Below, piece after piece: positions 55,430-63,456 of a stretch of 64,000 bases of DNA. The stretch is from Candidatus Gastranaerophilales bacterium (GTDB lineage: Bacteria; Cyanobacteriota; Vampirovibrionia; Gastranaerophilales; Gastranaerophilaceae): NCBI GenBank assembly GCA_944323595.1, contig CALUTF010000001.1, positions 62,001-126,000 on the forward strand, in the 5' to 3' direction. The position numbers were made by a program, and so were the translations under genes. The first letter of the stretch is position 1. The number at the start of each line of letters is the position of its first letter. Under the pieces are notes generated by a model. The model saw nothing but the letters and a program-made list of their open reading frames with translations, was not told where the DNA came from and ran no database searches.

Positions 55430-57991
55430 TTATGCATCCTCCTGATTGTTATCAAGCAGACTTGTTTGTTCAACAGCCGGAATTTCTTGAGCTGCACAGG
55501 TTTGTGATTTATTAACCGCATCATCATCTTCTTCCGGATTCAGAATTTTATTTACTGAAACCACAGAATCATTTTCCATCAAGTTTTGAGCTCTCACGCC
55601 TGTTGCAGGACGTCCCTGACAGCTTATAGAACCTGCATTAAGTCTTGTTACGACACCGTTTGCAGTAACCATCATAATATCATCCGAATCTTTTACAATA
55701 GTCAGAGCAACAAGTCTTGAGGACGGTGATTTAAATTTTGTTGCAATAAGTCCGATACCGCCTCTGTTTTGGCTTCTGAATTCGGAAAGTTTTGTACGTT
55801 TGCCAAAGCCGTCAGATGTTACAACGAGTAAATCCGCGTCATAATCCCTCGGTACAATATCACATCCGACAATTGTATCACCGGTACGCAATTTCATTGA
55901 AGTAACACCGCGTGCGCTTCTACCTAGCGGTCTTAAATCTTCAATCGGGAATCTTATTGCCATACCGCAGGATGTACCGATAATAATTTCATCTCTTGCT
56001 GTAGCAAGTTTTACCCAGTTAAGCTCATCTCCCTCTTCCAAACCGATAGCTATAATACCGTTTCTTCTTATATTTGAGAAGTTATCAAGTTCAATACGTT
56101 TGATGTAACCTTTCTTGGTAAGCATAATCAAATTCAAATCATGAGAGAAAGTACTTACAGGAACAACAGCCGTAATTTGTTCACCCTGTTCAATAGGCAG
56201 TACGTTTACAATAGGTAAGCCTTTAGATTGGCGTCCGCCTTCAGGGAAGTCGTATACATTCAAACTATATACAGTACCTTTAGAAGAGAAGAACAGCACT
56301 TTATCATGCATCATAGCAGTGAAGAAATGTTGAATATCATCATCTTCTTTTGTTTTAATACCTGATTTACCGCGTGTTGCACGGTTTTGACGTTCAAATG
56401 TATCAAGCGAAATACGTTTCAGATATCCTTGATGAGTGATAAATACTGCCATAGGCGTATTAGGAGTCAAATCTTCTATAGTAACTTCACCCTGTTCAGG
56501 AAGAATTTGAGTTTTTCTTTCATCTCCGTATTTTTCTTTATCTTCAAGAAGTTCTGTTTTGATTATATTAAGAACTTTTTGACGGCTAGCGAGGATATCT
56601 TCGTATTCTGCGATTTTCTTCAAGAGTTCATCGTATTCTGCTTTAACTTTGTCCTGTTCCAATCCTGTCAATCTTCTTAATTGCATTTCAAGAATAGCAT
56701 TAGCCTGATCGGTATCAAGTCCGAACCTTGACATCAAGCCTTCTCTTGCCTCGTCAGTGGTTTTGGAATTTTTGATAAGTTCAATAACTTCGTCGATTGA
56801 ACCCAGTGCAATAATCAAGCCGGCCAAAATATGGGCTCTGATTTTAGCTTTTTTCAGGAAGAAAATAGTTCTTCTTGTAACGATTTCAACTCTGTGTTCA
56901 ACGAATTCGTTAAGAACTTCATAGAGATTCATCAAACGGGGCTGCTTGCCGCAGAGCGCGAGCATATTAACCCCGAAAGTTGTTGCCAGCTGCGTAAATT
57001 TAAACAAATTATTCTTAACAACATCAGGTTTGGCGTCACGTTTAAGCTCAATAACAATTCTCATACCCTCACGGTCAGATTCATCACGCAGGTCTGAAAT
57101 ACCGTTAATTTTGCCGTCTTTAACAAGTTCTGCAATTTTTTCAATAAGCATCGCTTTGTTAACCTGATAAGGAATTTCCGTAACAACAATAGCCGTACGA
57201 GCTTGACGACCGCCGCCGCCTGCAATTTCTTCAATAGTAGCAACGGCTTGCATTTTAATAGAGCCTCTGCCGGTTTCATAAGCCTGTTTAATATCGTTTA
57301 ACCCTACGATTGTTGCAGCAGTCGGGAAGTCAGGACCTTTAATATATTCCATAAGTTCTGCAACAGTAATATTAGGGTTATCAATTAACGCAATCGTACC
57401 GTCAACGATTTCACAAAGGTTATGAGGCGGAATATTTGTAGCCATACCAACAGCGATACCTGAACAGCCGTTCAAAAGAAGCATAGGAAGCCTTACAGGA
57501 AGCACAGACGGTTCCTGCAATGAGCCGTCGAAGTTTGGTTCAAATTCAACTGTTTCGCAGTCAATATCGGCAAGCATTGATTGGGTAATTTTGTGCATAC
57601 GTGCTTCTGTATAACGCATAGCAGCAGCGCTGTCACCATCAACTGAACCGAAGTTCCCATGCCCGTCTACAACGAGATATCTTGTATTAAAATCCTGAGC
57701 AAGACGTACAAGAGCTTCGTATACAGAACTGTCACCGTGCGGGTGGTATTTACCAAGAACTTCACCAACGATACGGGCGCATTTCTTAAACGGTTTATCA
57801 GGAGTCATCCCGAGCTCGTTCATTGCGTATAAAATACGTCTGTGAACAGGTTTCAAACCATCACGGACATCAGGAAGTGCACGACCTACAATTACACTCA
57901 TTGCATAATCAATGTATGAACGCTTCATCTCTTCTCTTATATTAACGGGAACGATTTTACCGTCATGAAACATGCTTTGCTGGTTACTCAA
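55430..57991 (-). CDS. gyrA: DNA gyrase subunit A
   Basis: An 853-residue GyrA, the breakage-reunion subunit that with GyrB adds negative supercoils. The catalytic Tyr is in A-M-R-Y-T-E-A-R-M (about 118-126), and the winged-helix and tower motifs ([14 protein letters not shown]) are intact. The C-terminal six-bladed beta-pinwheel starts near 510. The GyrA box position reads [10 protein letters not shown] rather than Q-R-R-G-G-K-G. Start is TTG 57991 with a very strong SD (GGAGG) 8 nt away; ATG at residue 8 has none. The C-terminal tail is acidic. Confidence 0.96.
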   Translation of the reverse strand: MSNQQSMFHDGKIVPVNIREEMKRSYIDYAMSVIVGRALPDVRDGLKPVHRRILYAMNELGMTPDKPFKKCARIVGEVLGKYHPHGDSSVYEALVRLAQDFNTRYLVVDGHGNFGSVDGDSAAAMRYTEARMHKITQSMLADIDCETVEFEPNFDGSLQEPSVLPVRLPMLLLNGCSGIAVGMATNIPPHNLCEIVDGTIALIDNPNITVAELMEYIKGPDFPTAATIVGLNDIKQAYETGRGSIKMQAVATIEEIAGGGGRQARTAIVVTEIPYQVNKAMLIEKIAELVKDGKINGISDLRDESDREGMRIVIELKRDAKPDVVKNNLFKFTQLATTFGVNMLALCGKQPRLMNLYEVLNEFVEHRVEIVTRRTIFFLKKAKIRAHILAGLIIALGSIDEVIELIKNSKTTDEAREGLMSRFGLDTDQANAILEMQLRRLTGLEQDKVKAEYDELLKKIAEYEDILASRQKVLNIIKTELLEDKEKYGDERKTQILPEQGEVTIEDLTPNTPMAVFITHQGYLKRISLDTFERQNRATRGKSGIKTKEDDDIQHFFTAMMHDKVLFFSSKGTVYSLNVYDFPEGGRQSKGLPIVNVLPIEQGEQITAVVPVSTFSHDLNLIMLTKKGYIKRIELDNFSNIRRNGIIAIGLEEGDELNWVKLATARDEIIIGTSCGMAIRFPIEDLRPLGRSARGVTSMKLRTGDTIVGCDIVPRDYDADLLVVTSDGFGKRTKLSEFRSQNRGGIGLIATKFKSPSSRLVALTIVKDSDDIMMVTANGVVTRLNAGSISCQGRPATGVRAQNLMENDSVVSVNKILNPEEDDDAVNKSQTCAAQEIPAVEQTSLLDNNQEDA

Positions 57992-58032
57992 TCTTTTATC
58001 CTCCGGTGTCTGTATTTAATTTCTATACTTGT

Positions 58033-58041
58033 ATTATAGCA
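58033..58041 (-). promoter_or_regulatory. Extended -10 promoter of gyrA
   Basis: On the minus strand TGC-TATAAT reads 58041 to 58033. Predicted leader of about 35 nt with the GGAGG SD. Confidence 0.7.
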
Positions 58042-58201
58042 TAAAAACACAGTTTCGGGCATTAATCTTTACAAAAGCAAACATATACAAAGTGAATAAG
58101 TTACTAAATTAATAAGTAAATGAGTTCTTTTATGAAATCAGGCTCTACGGAAATTTTAACTATGGCTAATTTATAAAAGAAATTATTCGCTTATTGAATA
58201 T

Positions 58202-58439
58202 TTCCCCTCCCCTCGAGGGAGGGGAAGTTTTTGCCGAAAACTTGTTTTCGTGCAAAATCCGGGGAGGGGCATACGCCCGCTACGTCTCTATTTTCTGTCG
58301 GATTAGTAAATCCGACCTACATTGCTTTCCACGCATCATACCTCACCCTGCCCCCTCCCTTAATCCCTCCCCTCAAGGGGGAGGGAAACACAATTTTCTG
58401 CAAAAGCCGGCGATTCAAGGATGTTTAAAATTCCTTGAA
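58202..58439. repeat. GC-rich hairpin-containing intergenic element
   Basis: The 576-bp gap between gyrA and alkD holds a GC-rich block unlike its AT-rich surroundings. Visible stems: TTCCCCTCCC/GGGAGGGGAA (58202-58226), TTTTGC..GCAAAA (58229-58257), GTCGGATT/AATCCGAC (58297-58316), TCCCTCCCC/GGGGAGGGA (about 58363-58386) and TTCAAGGA/TCCTTGAA (58414-58439). The 'CCCTCCC...GGGAGGG' ends are typical of dispersed non-coding repeats in several phyla; a MITE-like origin is possible. G-runs on both strands could form quadruplexes. The open frame through it is judged not a gene. Confidence 0.6.
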
Positions 58440-58484
58440 CACCTAATACAGGCAACATTTCCAATATTGAAGAGTCGTGTTGAT

Positions 58485-58524
58485 GCAAACGTGACGTTTG
58501 CTGTTTGCTGTTTGCCTGTTTGCA
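58485..58524. repeat. Short hairpin and TGTTTGC repeats
   Basis: GCAAACG-TGA-CGTTTGC (58485-58501) is a perfect 7-bp hairpin, continuing into about four near-copies of TGTTTGC through 58524, immediately ahead of the alkD promoter region. Confidence 0.5.
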
Positions 58525-58567
58525 TATTTAGACAAATTATATTATTCTCTTTTATGTCGGAGGATTT

Positions 58568-59251
58568 ATGGATTCTATAAAACAACGTTTATTGAGCTGT
58601 GCAGACAAAAATTATCAAAATTTTTCTGCGGGAATTATCCCGAATGTAGACAACATACTCGGAATAAGACTTCCTGTATTGAGAAAAATCGCTAAAGAAA
58701 TTTATAAACAGGGCGGCTGGGAAGAATTTATTAATTCCAATGCTCAGGAATTTATGGAAGAAACAATGCTGCAGGGAATGCTTATAGGGCTAATCAAAGA
58801 CTCACCTGAAAAAATCCTTGAATATATTAAAAATTTCGTTCCTAAAATAAACAACTGGGCTGTATGTGATACATTTTGCACAGGTTTGAAATTTACTAAT
58901 AACAATAAAAAACTCGTGTGGGATTTTATTCAGCCATACCTCCAGTCAGATAAAGAATATGACATTCGTTTCGGCGTTGTAATGATTTTGTCGTATTTTA
59001 TCGAAGAAGATTACCTTGACGAAATTCTTAAATTATTAGAAAATATCAGACATGACGGGTATTATGTAAAAATGGGTGTAGCGTGGGCGGTTTCCATCTG
59101 TTACATAAAATTTCCCGAAAAAACGCATAATTTTCTGACCGGCTGTAAACTGCCCGATTGGACTTACAACAAGTCTATCCAGAAAATTATTGAATCATAC
59201 AGGGTCGATAAACAAACAAAAGAAGTTTTGAAAAAAATGAAACGCAGGTAA
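58568..59251 (+). CDS. DNA alkylation repair protein, AlkD family
   Basis: A 227-residue HEAT-repeat glycosylase fold. The AlkD signature residues are visible: W-x-x-x-D in N-N-W-A-V-C-D (about 97-103), an Arg in D-I-R-F-G (about 137-141) and a Trp in G-V-A-W-A-V. AlkD removes 3- and 7-alkylpurines from DNA without base flipping. SD GGAGG lies 5 nt before ATG. Its stop is shared with the next gene (TAATG), so the two are coupled. Confidence 0.9.
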   Translation: MDSIKQRLLSCADKNYQNFSAGIIPNVDNILGIRLPVLRKIAKEIYKQGGWEEFINSNAQEFMEETMLQGMLIGLIKDSPEKILEYIKNFVPKINNWAVCDTFCTGLKFTNNNKKLVWDFIQPYLQSDKEYDIRFGVVMILSYFIEEDYLDEILKLLENIRHDGYYVKMGVAWAVSICYIKFPEKTHNFLTGCKLPDWTYNKSIQKIIESYRVDKQTKEVLKKMKRR

Positions 59252-60171
59252 TGATGAATATTGAAACAGAAAAAAAATTTGCAGCAGGACTCTCAATCGT
59301 TTCAAATACAACTATAATTATCCTGAAACTTATTGCAGGGTTTATTTCCGGCAGTATAAGCGTAATTTCTGAGGCAATTCATTCCATGAGTGATTTACTG
59401 GCTTCCTGCTTAACATTTTTTTCCGTAATAAAGTCCGCACAGCCTGCCGACAGCGACCACCCTTACGGGCACGGCAAATATGAAGATATGTCTGGCTTTT
59501 TGGAAGGGATTTTGATTGTACTTGCGGCTATTTATATTATTTATGAAGCTGCCCAAAAATTATATTTTAATAAATCCGCAGAAATTGAAACACTGCCGGG
59601 GATTATTGTAATGCTGGCGGCTGTAATAGCAAATTTTTTAGTAAGCAAATATTTATTTTATGTTGCTAAAAAATCTGAGTCACTCTCTCTTCTTGCAGAT
59701 GCAGAACATCTTCATACAGATATTTTATCCTCTATAGGTGTGCTTGCAGGATTGGTTTTAATTAAATTTACCGGTCTGCATTTTCTGGACTCAATCATTG
59801 CAATTCTTGTTGCCGCATTCATTATGAGGGCGGGATTTTTTATTACAAAAAAAGCTTTGAACAATCTTCTGGACGGCTCGTTGCCGCAAGAAAATATTGA
59901 TACTATAGAAGCCGTTATTGATGAATTCGTAAAATTAAAAAAAATAGCCGGCTATAAAAATTTAAAGTCCCGCAGGGCAGGACCTAAAAAAAATATAGAA
60001 TTAACATTGTTTTTCCACAACAATATGACAATTCATGACTGCCACAAAATTTGTGATGAAATAGAAGACGCAATCGCTTCAAAACTCGGCGGAAATACTA
60101 CAGTATTTATCCATGCAGAACCGGAAGCTTACTGCCACCGCTGCTCTAAGAAGTCTCATCGGGTAATTTAA
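59251..60171 (+). CDS. Cation diffusion facilitator (Zn/Fe/Mn efflux)
   Basis: A 306-residue CDF antiporter with six hydrophobic helices (between about 12 and 205) and a cytoplasmic C-terminal domain. The metal site shows H-S-M-S-D in TM2, H-P-Y-G-H-G-K-Y-E between TM2 and TM3, and D-A-E-H-L-H-T-D in TM5. The end carries a Cys/His-rich C-H-R-C tail. It exports Zn2+ or other divalent metals using protons. It starts within the alkD stop (TAATG). Its last 26 bp overlap the convergent gene. Confidence 0.9.
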   Translation: MMNIETEKKFAAGLSIVSNTTIIILKLIAGFISGSISVISEAIHSMSDLLASCLTFFSVIKSAQPADSDHPYGHGKYEDMSGFLEGILIVLAAIYIIYEAAQKLYFNKSAEIETLPGIIVMLAAVIANFLVSKYLFYVAKKSESLSLLADAEHLHTDILSSIGVLAGLVLIKFTGLHFLDSIIAILVAAFIMRAGFFITKKALNNLLDGSLPQENIDTIEAVIDEFVKLKKIAGYKNLKSRRAGPKKNIELTLFFHNNMTIHDCHKICDEIEDAIASKLGGNTTVFIHAEPEAYCHRCSKKSHRVI

Positions 60172-60910
60172 TACCCCACTCGTCTACTTTTTCATCAAGA
60201 AATTTTTTCAATTCTGCAGTTGTTATTTTGCCGTCCTTGTTATCGTCAAAATATCTGTTTGCACGATAAAATCTCGCGGTTTTTGCACTATTTTTTGATG
60301 CAAGAACAGGCTTGTTTGCATTACCGGGGGTAAAGAACAGAGCGTACAACTCTCCAGGTTCAATTTTTTCATTTGCACCAATACCTGCAAGATTTTTTGC
60401 GTTCATTATATATGCCTCAATATAAGGAAGCTGCTTTTCTCGTGACAATCGCTCAAAACGATTGATTGTCATTTTTGTATTAACTTCTATATCAAGATTT
60501 TTCCTTTTGACATGCTGCAAACTGTCGGCAAGTGTTACATGCGACATTTGTCCGATACCGCGGAATGAACCATTCTTAGCCCGTGGATTAAATTTTGATT
60601 CCTGATACAAAACTATTGATAAGTATACAGGATCGCAATTTACTCTTTTAGCAATTTCGACAATTTCTTTATAAAATTCGTCGGAAACACCTTTTGCCAC
60701 AGAAGACCACATATCTTTTAACTTTTTAACATCTGCAGCTGTAGAATCGTGCTTTTCAACACCTAATCCTTTCATAACCCCTGAGTCTTCCGGCGTGCCT
60801 TTGAGAAAATCCGGCAGTTTAAATGTTTCATCATAGTTCAACATTGGTATTTCAGTTTTTTTTGACTCACCGAGTTTAAAAGGAACTTTGTCTGAATCAT
60901 CTATTCTCAT
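60146..60910 (-). CDS. Lytic transglycosylase-like protein with C-terminal EF-hand
   Basis: A 254-residue protein. Residues about 90-150 resemble an SLT/lysozyme-like domain (L-Y-Q-E-S-K-F-N-P with the catalytic-type Glu, G-I-G-Q-M-S). A canonical EF-hand loop D-D-N-K-D-G-K-I-T-T-A-E lies near 226-237, so Ca2+ binding is likely. No signal peptide: the protein starts M-R-I-D-D-S-D-K-V-P-F-K-L-G, close to the F-x-G tags of other proteins here. Start placed at 60910 by the SD AAAGGG; the GTG 60928 lies within it. Role unknown; possibly peptidoglycan cleavage if exported. Confidence 0.7.
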   Translation of the reverse strand: MRIDDSDKVPFKLGESKKTEIPMLNYDETFKLPDFLKGTPEDSGVMKGLGVEKHDSTAADVKKLKDMWSSVAKGVSDEFYKEIVEIAKRVNCDPVYLSIVLYQESKFNPRAKNGSFRGIGQMSHVTLADSLQHVKRKNLDIEVNTKMTINRFERLSREKQLPYIEAYIMNAKNLAGIGANEKIEPGELYALFFTPGNANKPVLASKNSAKTARFYRANRYFDDNKDGKITTAELKKFLDEKVDEWGIKLPDETS

Positions 60911-60970
60911 ATACATAAACCCTTTCACACTTAGATTTACGGTATAAATACATGAAAACTTTAGAATTTA

Positions 60971-61774
60971 TTAAGAAATATTACAGGCAGGATACACTTT
61001 TCTTATATCACGTCCTGCAAGCAGAGAAATATCAGCGTAAATTGCAGTTTCTTCCTCTTTTGCATCGGCAAGAATTCTGCCCCAAGGATCAGAAATCATG
61101 GAGTTGCCTATTGAATATAAATACGGATAACTTTTACCGAAGAGGTTTGATGTAACAAAATAGACAAGATTTTCGGTTGCTCTTGTGACATTAAGTGCAC
61201 GCCATGTGTTGACAAAAGCAGCTTTATCTTCATCACTAAGGCTTGCCGGATAACTGAACGCGGACGGAGATACAATAATTTCAGCACCTGCCTGCGCAAG
61301 TTTTCGGTGATGGAGAGGGTAACGAATATCAAAACAAATACTCAAACCGATACGCGCAAAGTCCAAATCCAAAACAACTTCCTCATTTCCTGCCGTAAGA
61401 GCTTTATCTTCTGTTCCGCCCATATATGCAAACAAATGGATTTTTCTGTATTTTCCGACAACCTTTCCGTTTCTGTCGAGCACAAACATTGTATTATAAA
61501 GTTTGTCCCCGTCTTTTTCTATAACCGTACCTGAGATAATATTGGTTTTATATTGTTTGGCAAGTTCTGCTATAGCGGCTACTGTTTCTCCGCCGTCAGA
61601 CGGTTCAGGAGTTGTGTACATTTCATCACAAATACCGGTAGAAAAGAATTCCGGCAGAATTACCAGATCCGGAGTTTTATCAGTGTTTTCCTTTAGCATT
61701 TGCGAAACTTTTAAAATATTTGCCTTTTTATTCCCCGGAGTTTGTTTGTATTGTAAACTTAAAATTCCTGCCAT
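60971..61774 (-). CDS. Carbon-nitrogen hydrolase (nitrilase superfamily)
   Basis: A 267-residue amidase of the nitrilase superfamily, cytoplasmic. The Glu-Lys-Cys triad is clear: P-E-F-F (about 42), K-Y-R-K-I-H-L (about 112) and S-I-C-F-D-I-R-Y-P (Cys about 147). Length fits omega-amidase/deaminated-glutathione amidase types; the substrate is not certain. SD AGGAGG precedes ATG 61774. It is divergent from the aldolase gene. Confidence 0.93.
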   Translation of the reverse strand: MAGILSLQYKQTPGNKKANILKVSQMLKENTDKTPDLVILPEFFSTGICDEMYTTPEPSDGGETVAAIAELAKQYKTNIISGTVIEKDGDKLYNTMFVLDRNGKVVGKYRKIHLFAYMGGTEDKALTAGNEEVVLDLDFARIGLSICFDIRYPLHHRKLAQAGAEIIVSPSAFSYPASLSDEDKAAFVNTWRALNVTRATENLVYFVTSNLFGKSYPYLYSIGNSMISDPWGRILADAKEEETAIYADISLLAGRDIRKVYPACNIS

Positions 61775-61800
61775 GTTTTCTTTCCTCCTGCCTTATGAAA

Positions 61801-61841
61801 ATTATAACATGAAACACACGTTTTCATGTTATATTCTTGCT
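61801..61841. promoter_or_regulatory. Symmetric divergent promoter with 11-bp inverted repeat
   Basis: A perfect inverted repeat ATAACATGAAA-N7-TTTCATGTTAT (61804-61832) generates an extended -10 on each strand: TGT-TATATT (61827-61835, plus) for the aldolase, six bases from its ATG, and TGT-TATAAT (61809 to 61801, minus) for the hydrolase, whose transcript would have a 20-nt leader with an SD. The symmetry suggests either a shared operator or a natural bidirectional promoter. Confidence 0.65.
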
Positions 61842-62864
61842 ATGGGAAATAAGTCAATAAAAATACTTGATTGCACTCTGCGTGACGGCGGATATGTTAA
61901 CAATTGGAATTTCGGTCGGGATAACATCAAAAATATTATCCACGGACTTGACGCGGCAGGAATTGACTTTATAGAATGCGGATTTATGCGTGACGGACAG
62001 TATAATCCTGACAAAAGCCTGTATGAATTTTTGAGTAATCTGATATCAGCCGCACCTGAGAATGTACACTATGAAAAACTTGTTGCTATGATTGATTACG
62101 GAGAATTTAATATTGACAAACTTCCTGAAAAAAGTGATAATTCAATCTTTGGATTCCGAATTATTTTCAAAAAAAATCATTTAACAGAAGCGCTAGATAC
62201 TGCTCAAAAAATTCAGGATAAAGGATACAATATTTTTATCAACCCTACTTTTATTAACCGGTATACAAAAGAGGAATTTACAGATGTAATCAAAATGGTA
62301 AACAGGATAAATCCGTTTGCTTTTTCAATTGTTGATTCAATGGGTGTTATGAATGAAAACGATGCCCGTGAGATGTTTAAGCTGGCTGACGGGATTTTGG
62401 ATAAAAATATAACTCTTTGTTTTCATTCACATAATAATTTACAGCTATCTTTTCCTAATGCTATGGAATTGATTAAACTCAAAAGCGACCGGAATATTAT
62501 TATTGACTCCAGTATTTTCGGAATGGGACGGGGCGCAGGAAATATCAAAACAGAATTTTTAATAAATTATCTGAATGAACACATCAAAAGCAGATATAAA
62601 ATTCTTCCTGTACTTGCATTAATTCACAATATTATCAATAAAATTTTTGAACAAAAACCATGGGGATACAGCGTTCCGTATTATCTTGCCGCCAGAAGTT
62701 TCTGCCATCCTAACTATGCATCTTTTTTAATAGAAAAGAACATACCTTTTGATATTATTGACAAAATCCTGAAACAGATTCCGGAAAACAGCAAAACATG
62801 TTTTGATAAAAAACTTATAGAAAAATTGTTTAATGAAACCGTTCAAGGAGCATTAACATGCTAA
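61842..62864 (+). CDS. HMGL-like aldolase-family protein
   Basis: A 340-residue TIM-barrel protein of the HMGL-like (LeuA/DmpG/HMG-CoA lyase) family. I-L-D-C-T-L-R-D-G-G-Y (about 8-18) is the signature with metal-site Asp and Arg; H-S-H-N-N-L and G-M-G-R-G-A-G-N complete the metal and substrate site. Relatives catalyse Claisen or aldol reactions on 2-oxoacids, and this subgroup often sits in surface-sugar clusters. The frame opens further upstream through the divergent gene's territory; ATG 61842 is supported by the extended -10 geometry and by family length. Overlaps the next gene by 7 bp. Confidence 0.9.
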   Translation: MGNKSIKILDCTLRDGGYVNNWNFGRDNIKNIIHGLDAAGIDFIECGFMRDGQYNPDKSLYEFLSNLISAAPENVHYEKLVAMIDYGEFNIDKLPEKSDNSIFGFRIIFKKNHLTEALDTAQKIQDKGYNIFINPTFINRYTKEEFTDVIKMVNRINPFAFSIVDSMGVMNENDAREMFKLADGILDKNITLCFHSHNNLQLSFPNAMELIKLKSDRNIIIDSSIFGMGRGAGNIKTEFLINYLNEHIKSRYKILPVLALIHNIINKIFEQKPWGYSVPYYLAARSFCHPNYASFLIEKNIPFDIIDKILKQIPENSKTCFDKKLIEKLFNETVQGALTC

Positions 62865-63439
62865 AACTATACGAAAAATATCTTGAAGTTATAGACGAAT
62901 ATTTAAAAAAATGTTTTGAAGACCAAAAGCCTTTCATACACTGTAAAAAAGGCTGCACAGACTGCTGTGACAGGGGTGAATACCCCTTTTCGAGACTGGA
63001 GATGGAATATCTGATGGCTGGTTTTGTAAAACTTCCTGTAGATGTACAGAAAAAAATCAGGCAGAACATTGCCGATTTATTAGTACAAAAACCTGCAGGT
63101 GAAAAATTCTTGCACAGATGTCCTTTTCTTCTGGCGGGCAAATGTGCGCTTTATGAACGACGCGGGATAATATGCAGGACATTTGGACTGGCAGCATTTG
63201 ATGAAGTTGACGGGAAAAAAGTTGTCAAACTCCCTGAATGCTGCAAAATAGGACTTAATTATTCAGAAATTTATGATTCAAAACACGGGTTTGTTGATAT
63301 GGAGAAATTTCAATCATTCGGCACAGGCAATCTGCTCTCCCATCCTCCGGATTTGAATTATATGACAAAAGAACTGACAAAAGGAATAAATGGTCTTGAA
63401 TTCGGCGAAATACGACCGATTTTAGACTGGTTTAAGTAA
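62858..63439 (+). CDS. YkgJ-family cysteine-cluster protein
   Basis: A 193-residue protein with the zinc/iron-chelating Cys cluster of the YkgJ/CxxCxxCC family: C-K-K-G-C-T-D-C-C (about 29-37), then R-C-P-F-L-L-A-G-K-C-A-L-Y-E-R-R and C-R-T-F-G (about 87-110), and C-C in P-E-C-C. Function in the family is poorly defined; an Fe-S or zinc site is likely. It overlaps the aldolase stop by 7 bp, so both are probably translated from one mRNA. Confidence 0.88.
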   Translation: MLKLYEKYLEVIDEYLKKCFEDQKPFIHCKKGCTDCCDRGEYPFSRLEMEYLMAGFVKLPVDVQKKIRQNIADLLVQKPAGEKFLHRCPFLLAGKCALYERRGIICRTFGLAAFDEVDGKKVVKLPECCKIGLNYSEIYDSKHGFVDMEKFQSFGTGNLLSHPPDLNYMTKELTKGINGLEFGEIRPILDWFK

Positions 63440-63456
63440 CATAAACAATTTAATAA

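Noticed and set aside
58194-58580. Plus-strand open frame of 128 codons through the GC-rich region
   Set aside because: It runs through inverted repeats with Pro/Gly-rich low-complexity translation (for example N-P-S-P-Q-G-G-G), a known kind of spurious ORF in such repeats. It has no SD and overlaps the true alkD start.
61503-61841. 113-residue extension of the aldolase frame
   Set aside because: It crosses the divergent hydrolase gene and the bidirectional promoter; family length and the -10 spacing support ATG 61842.
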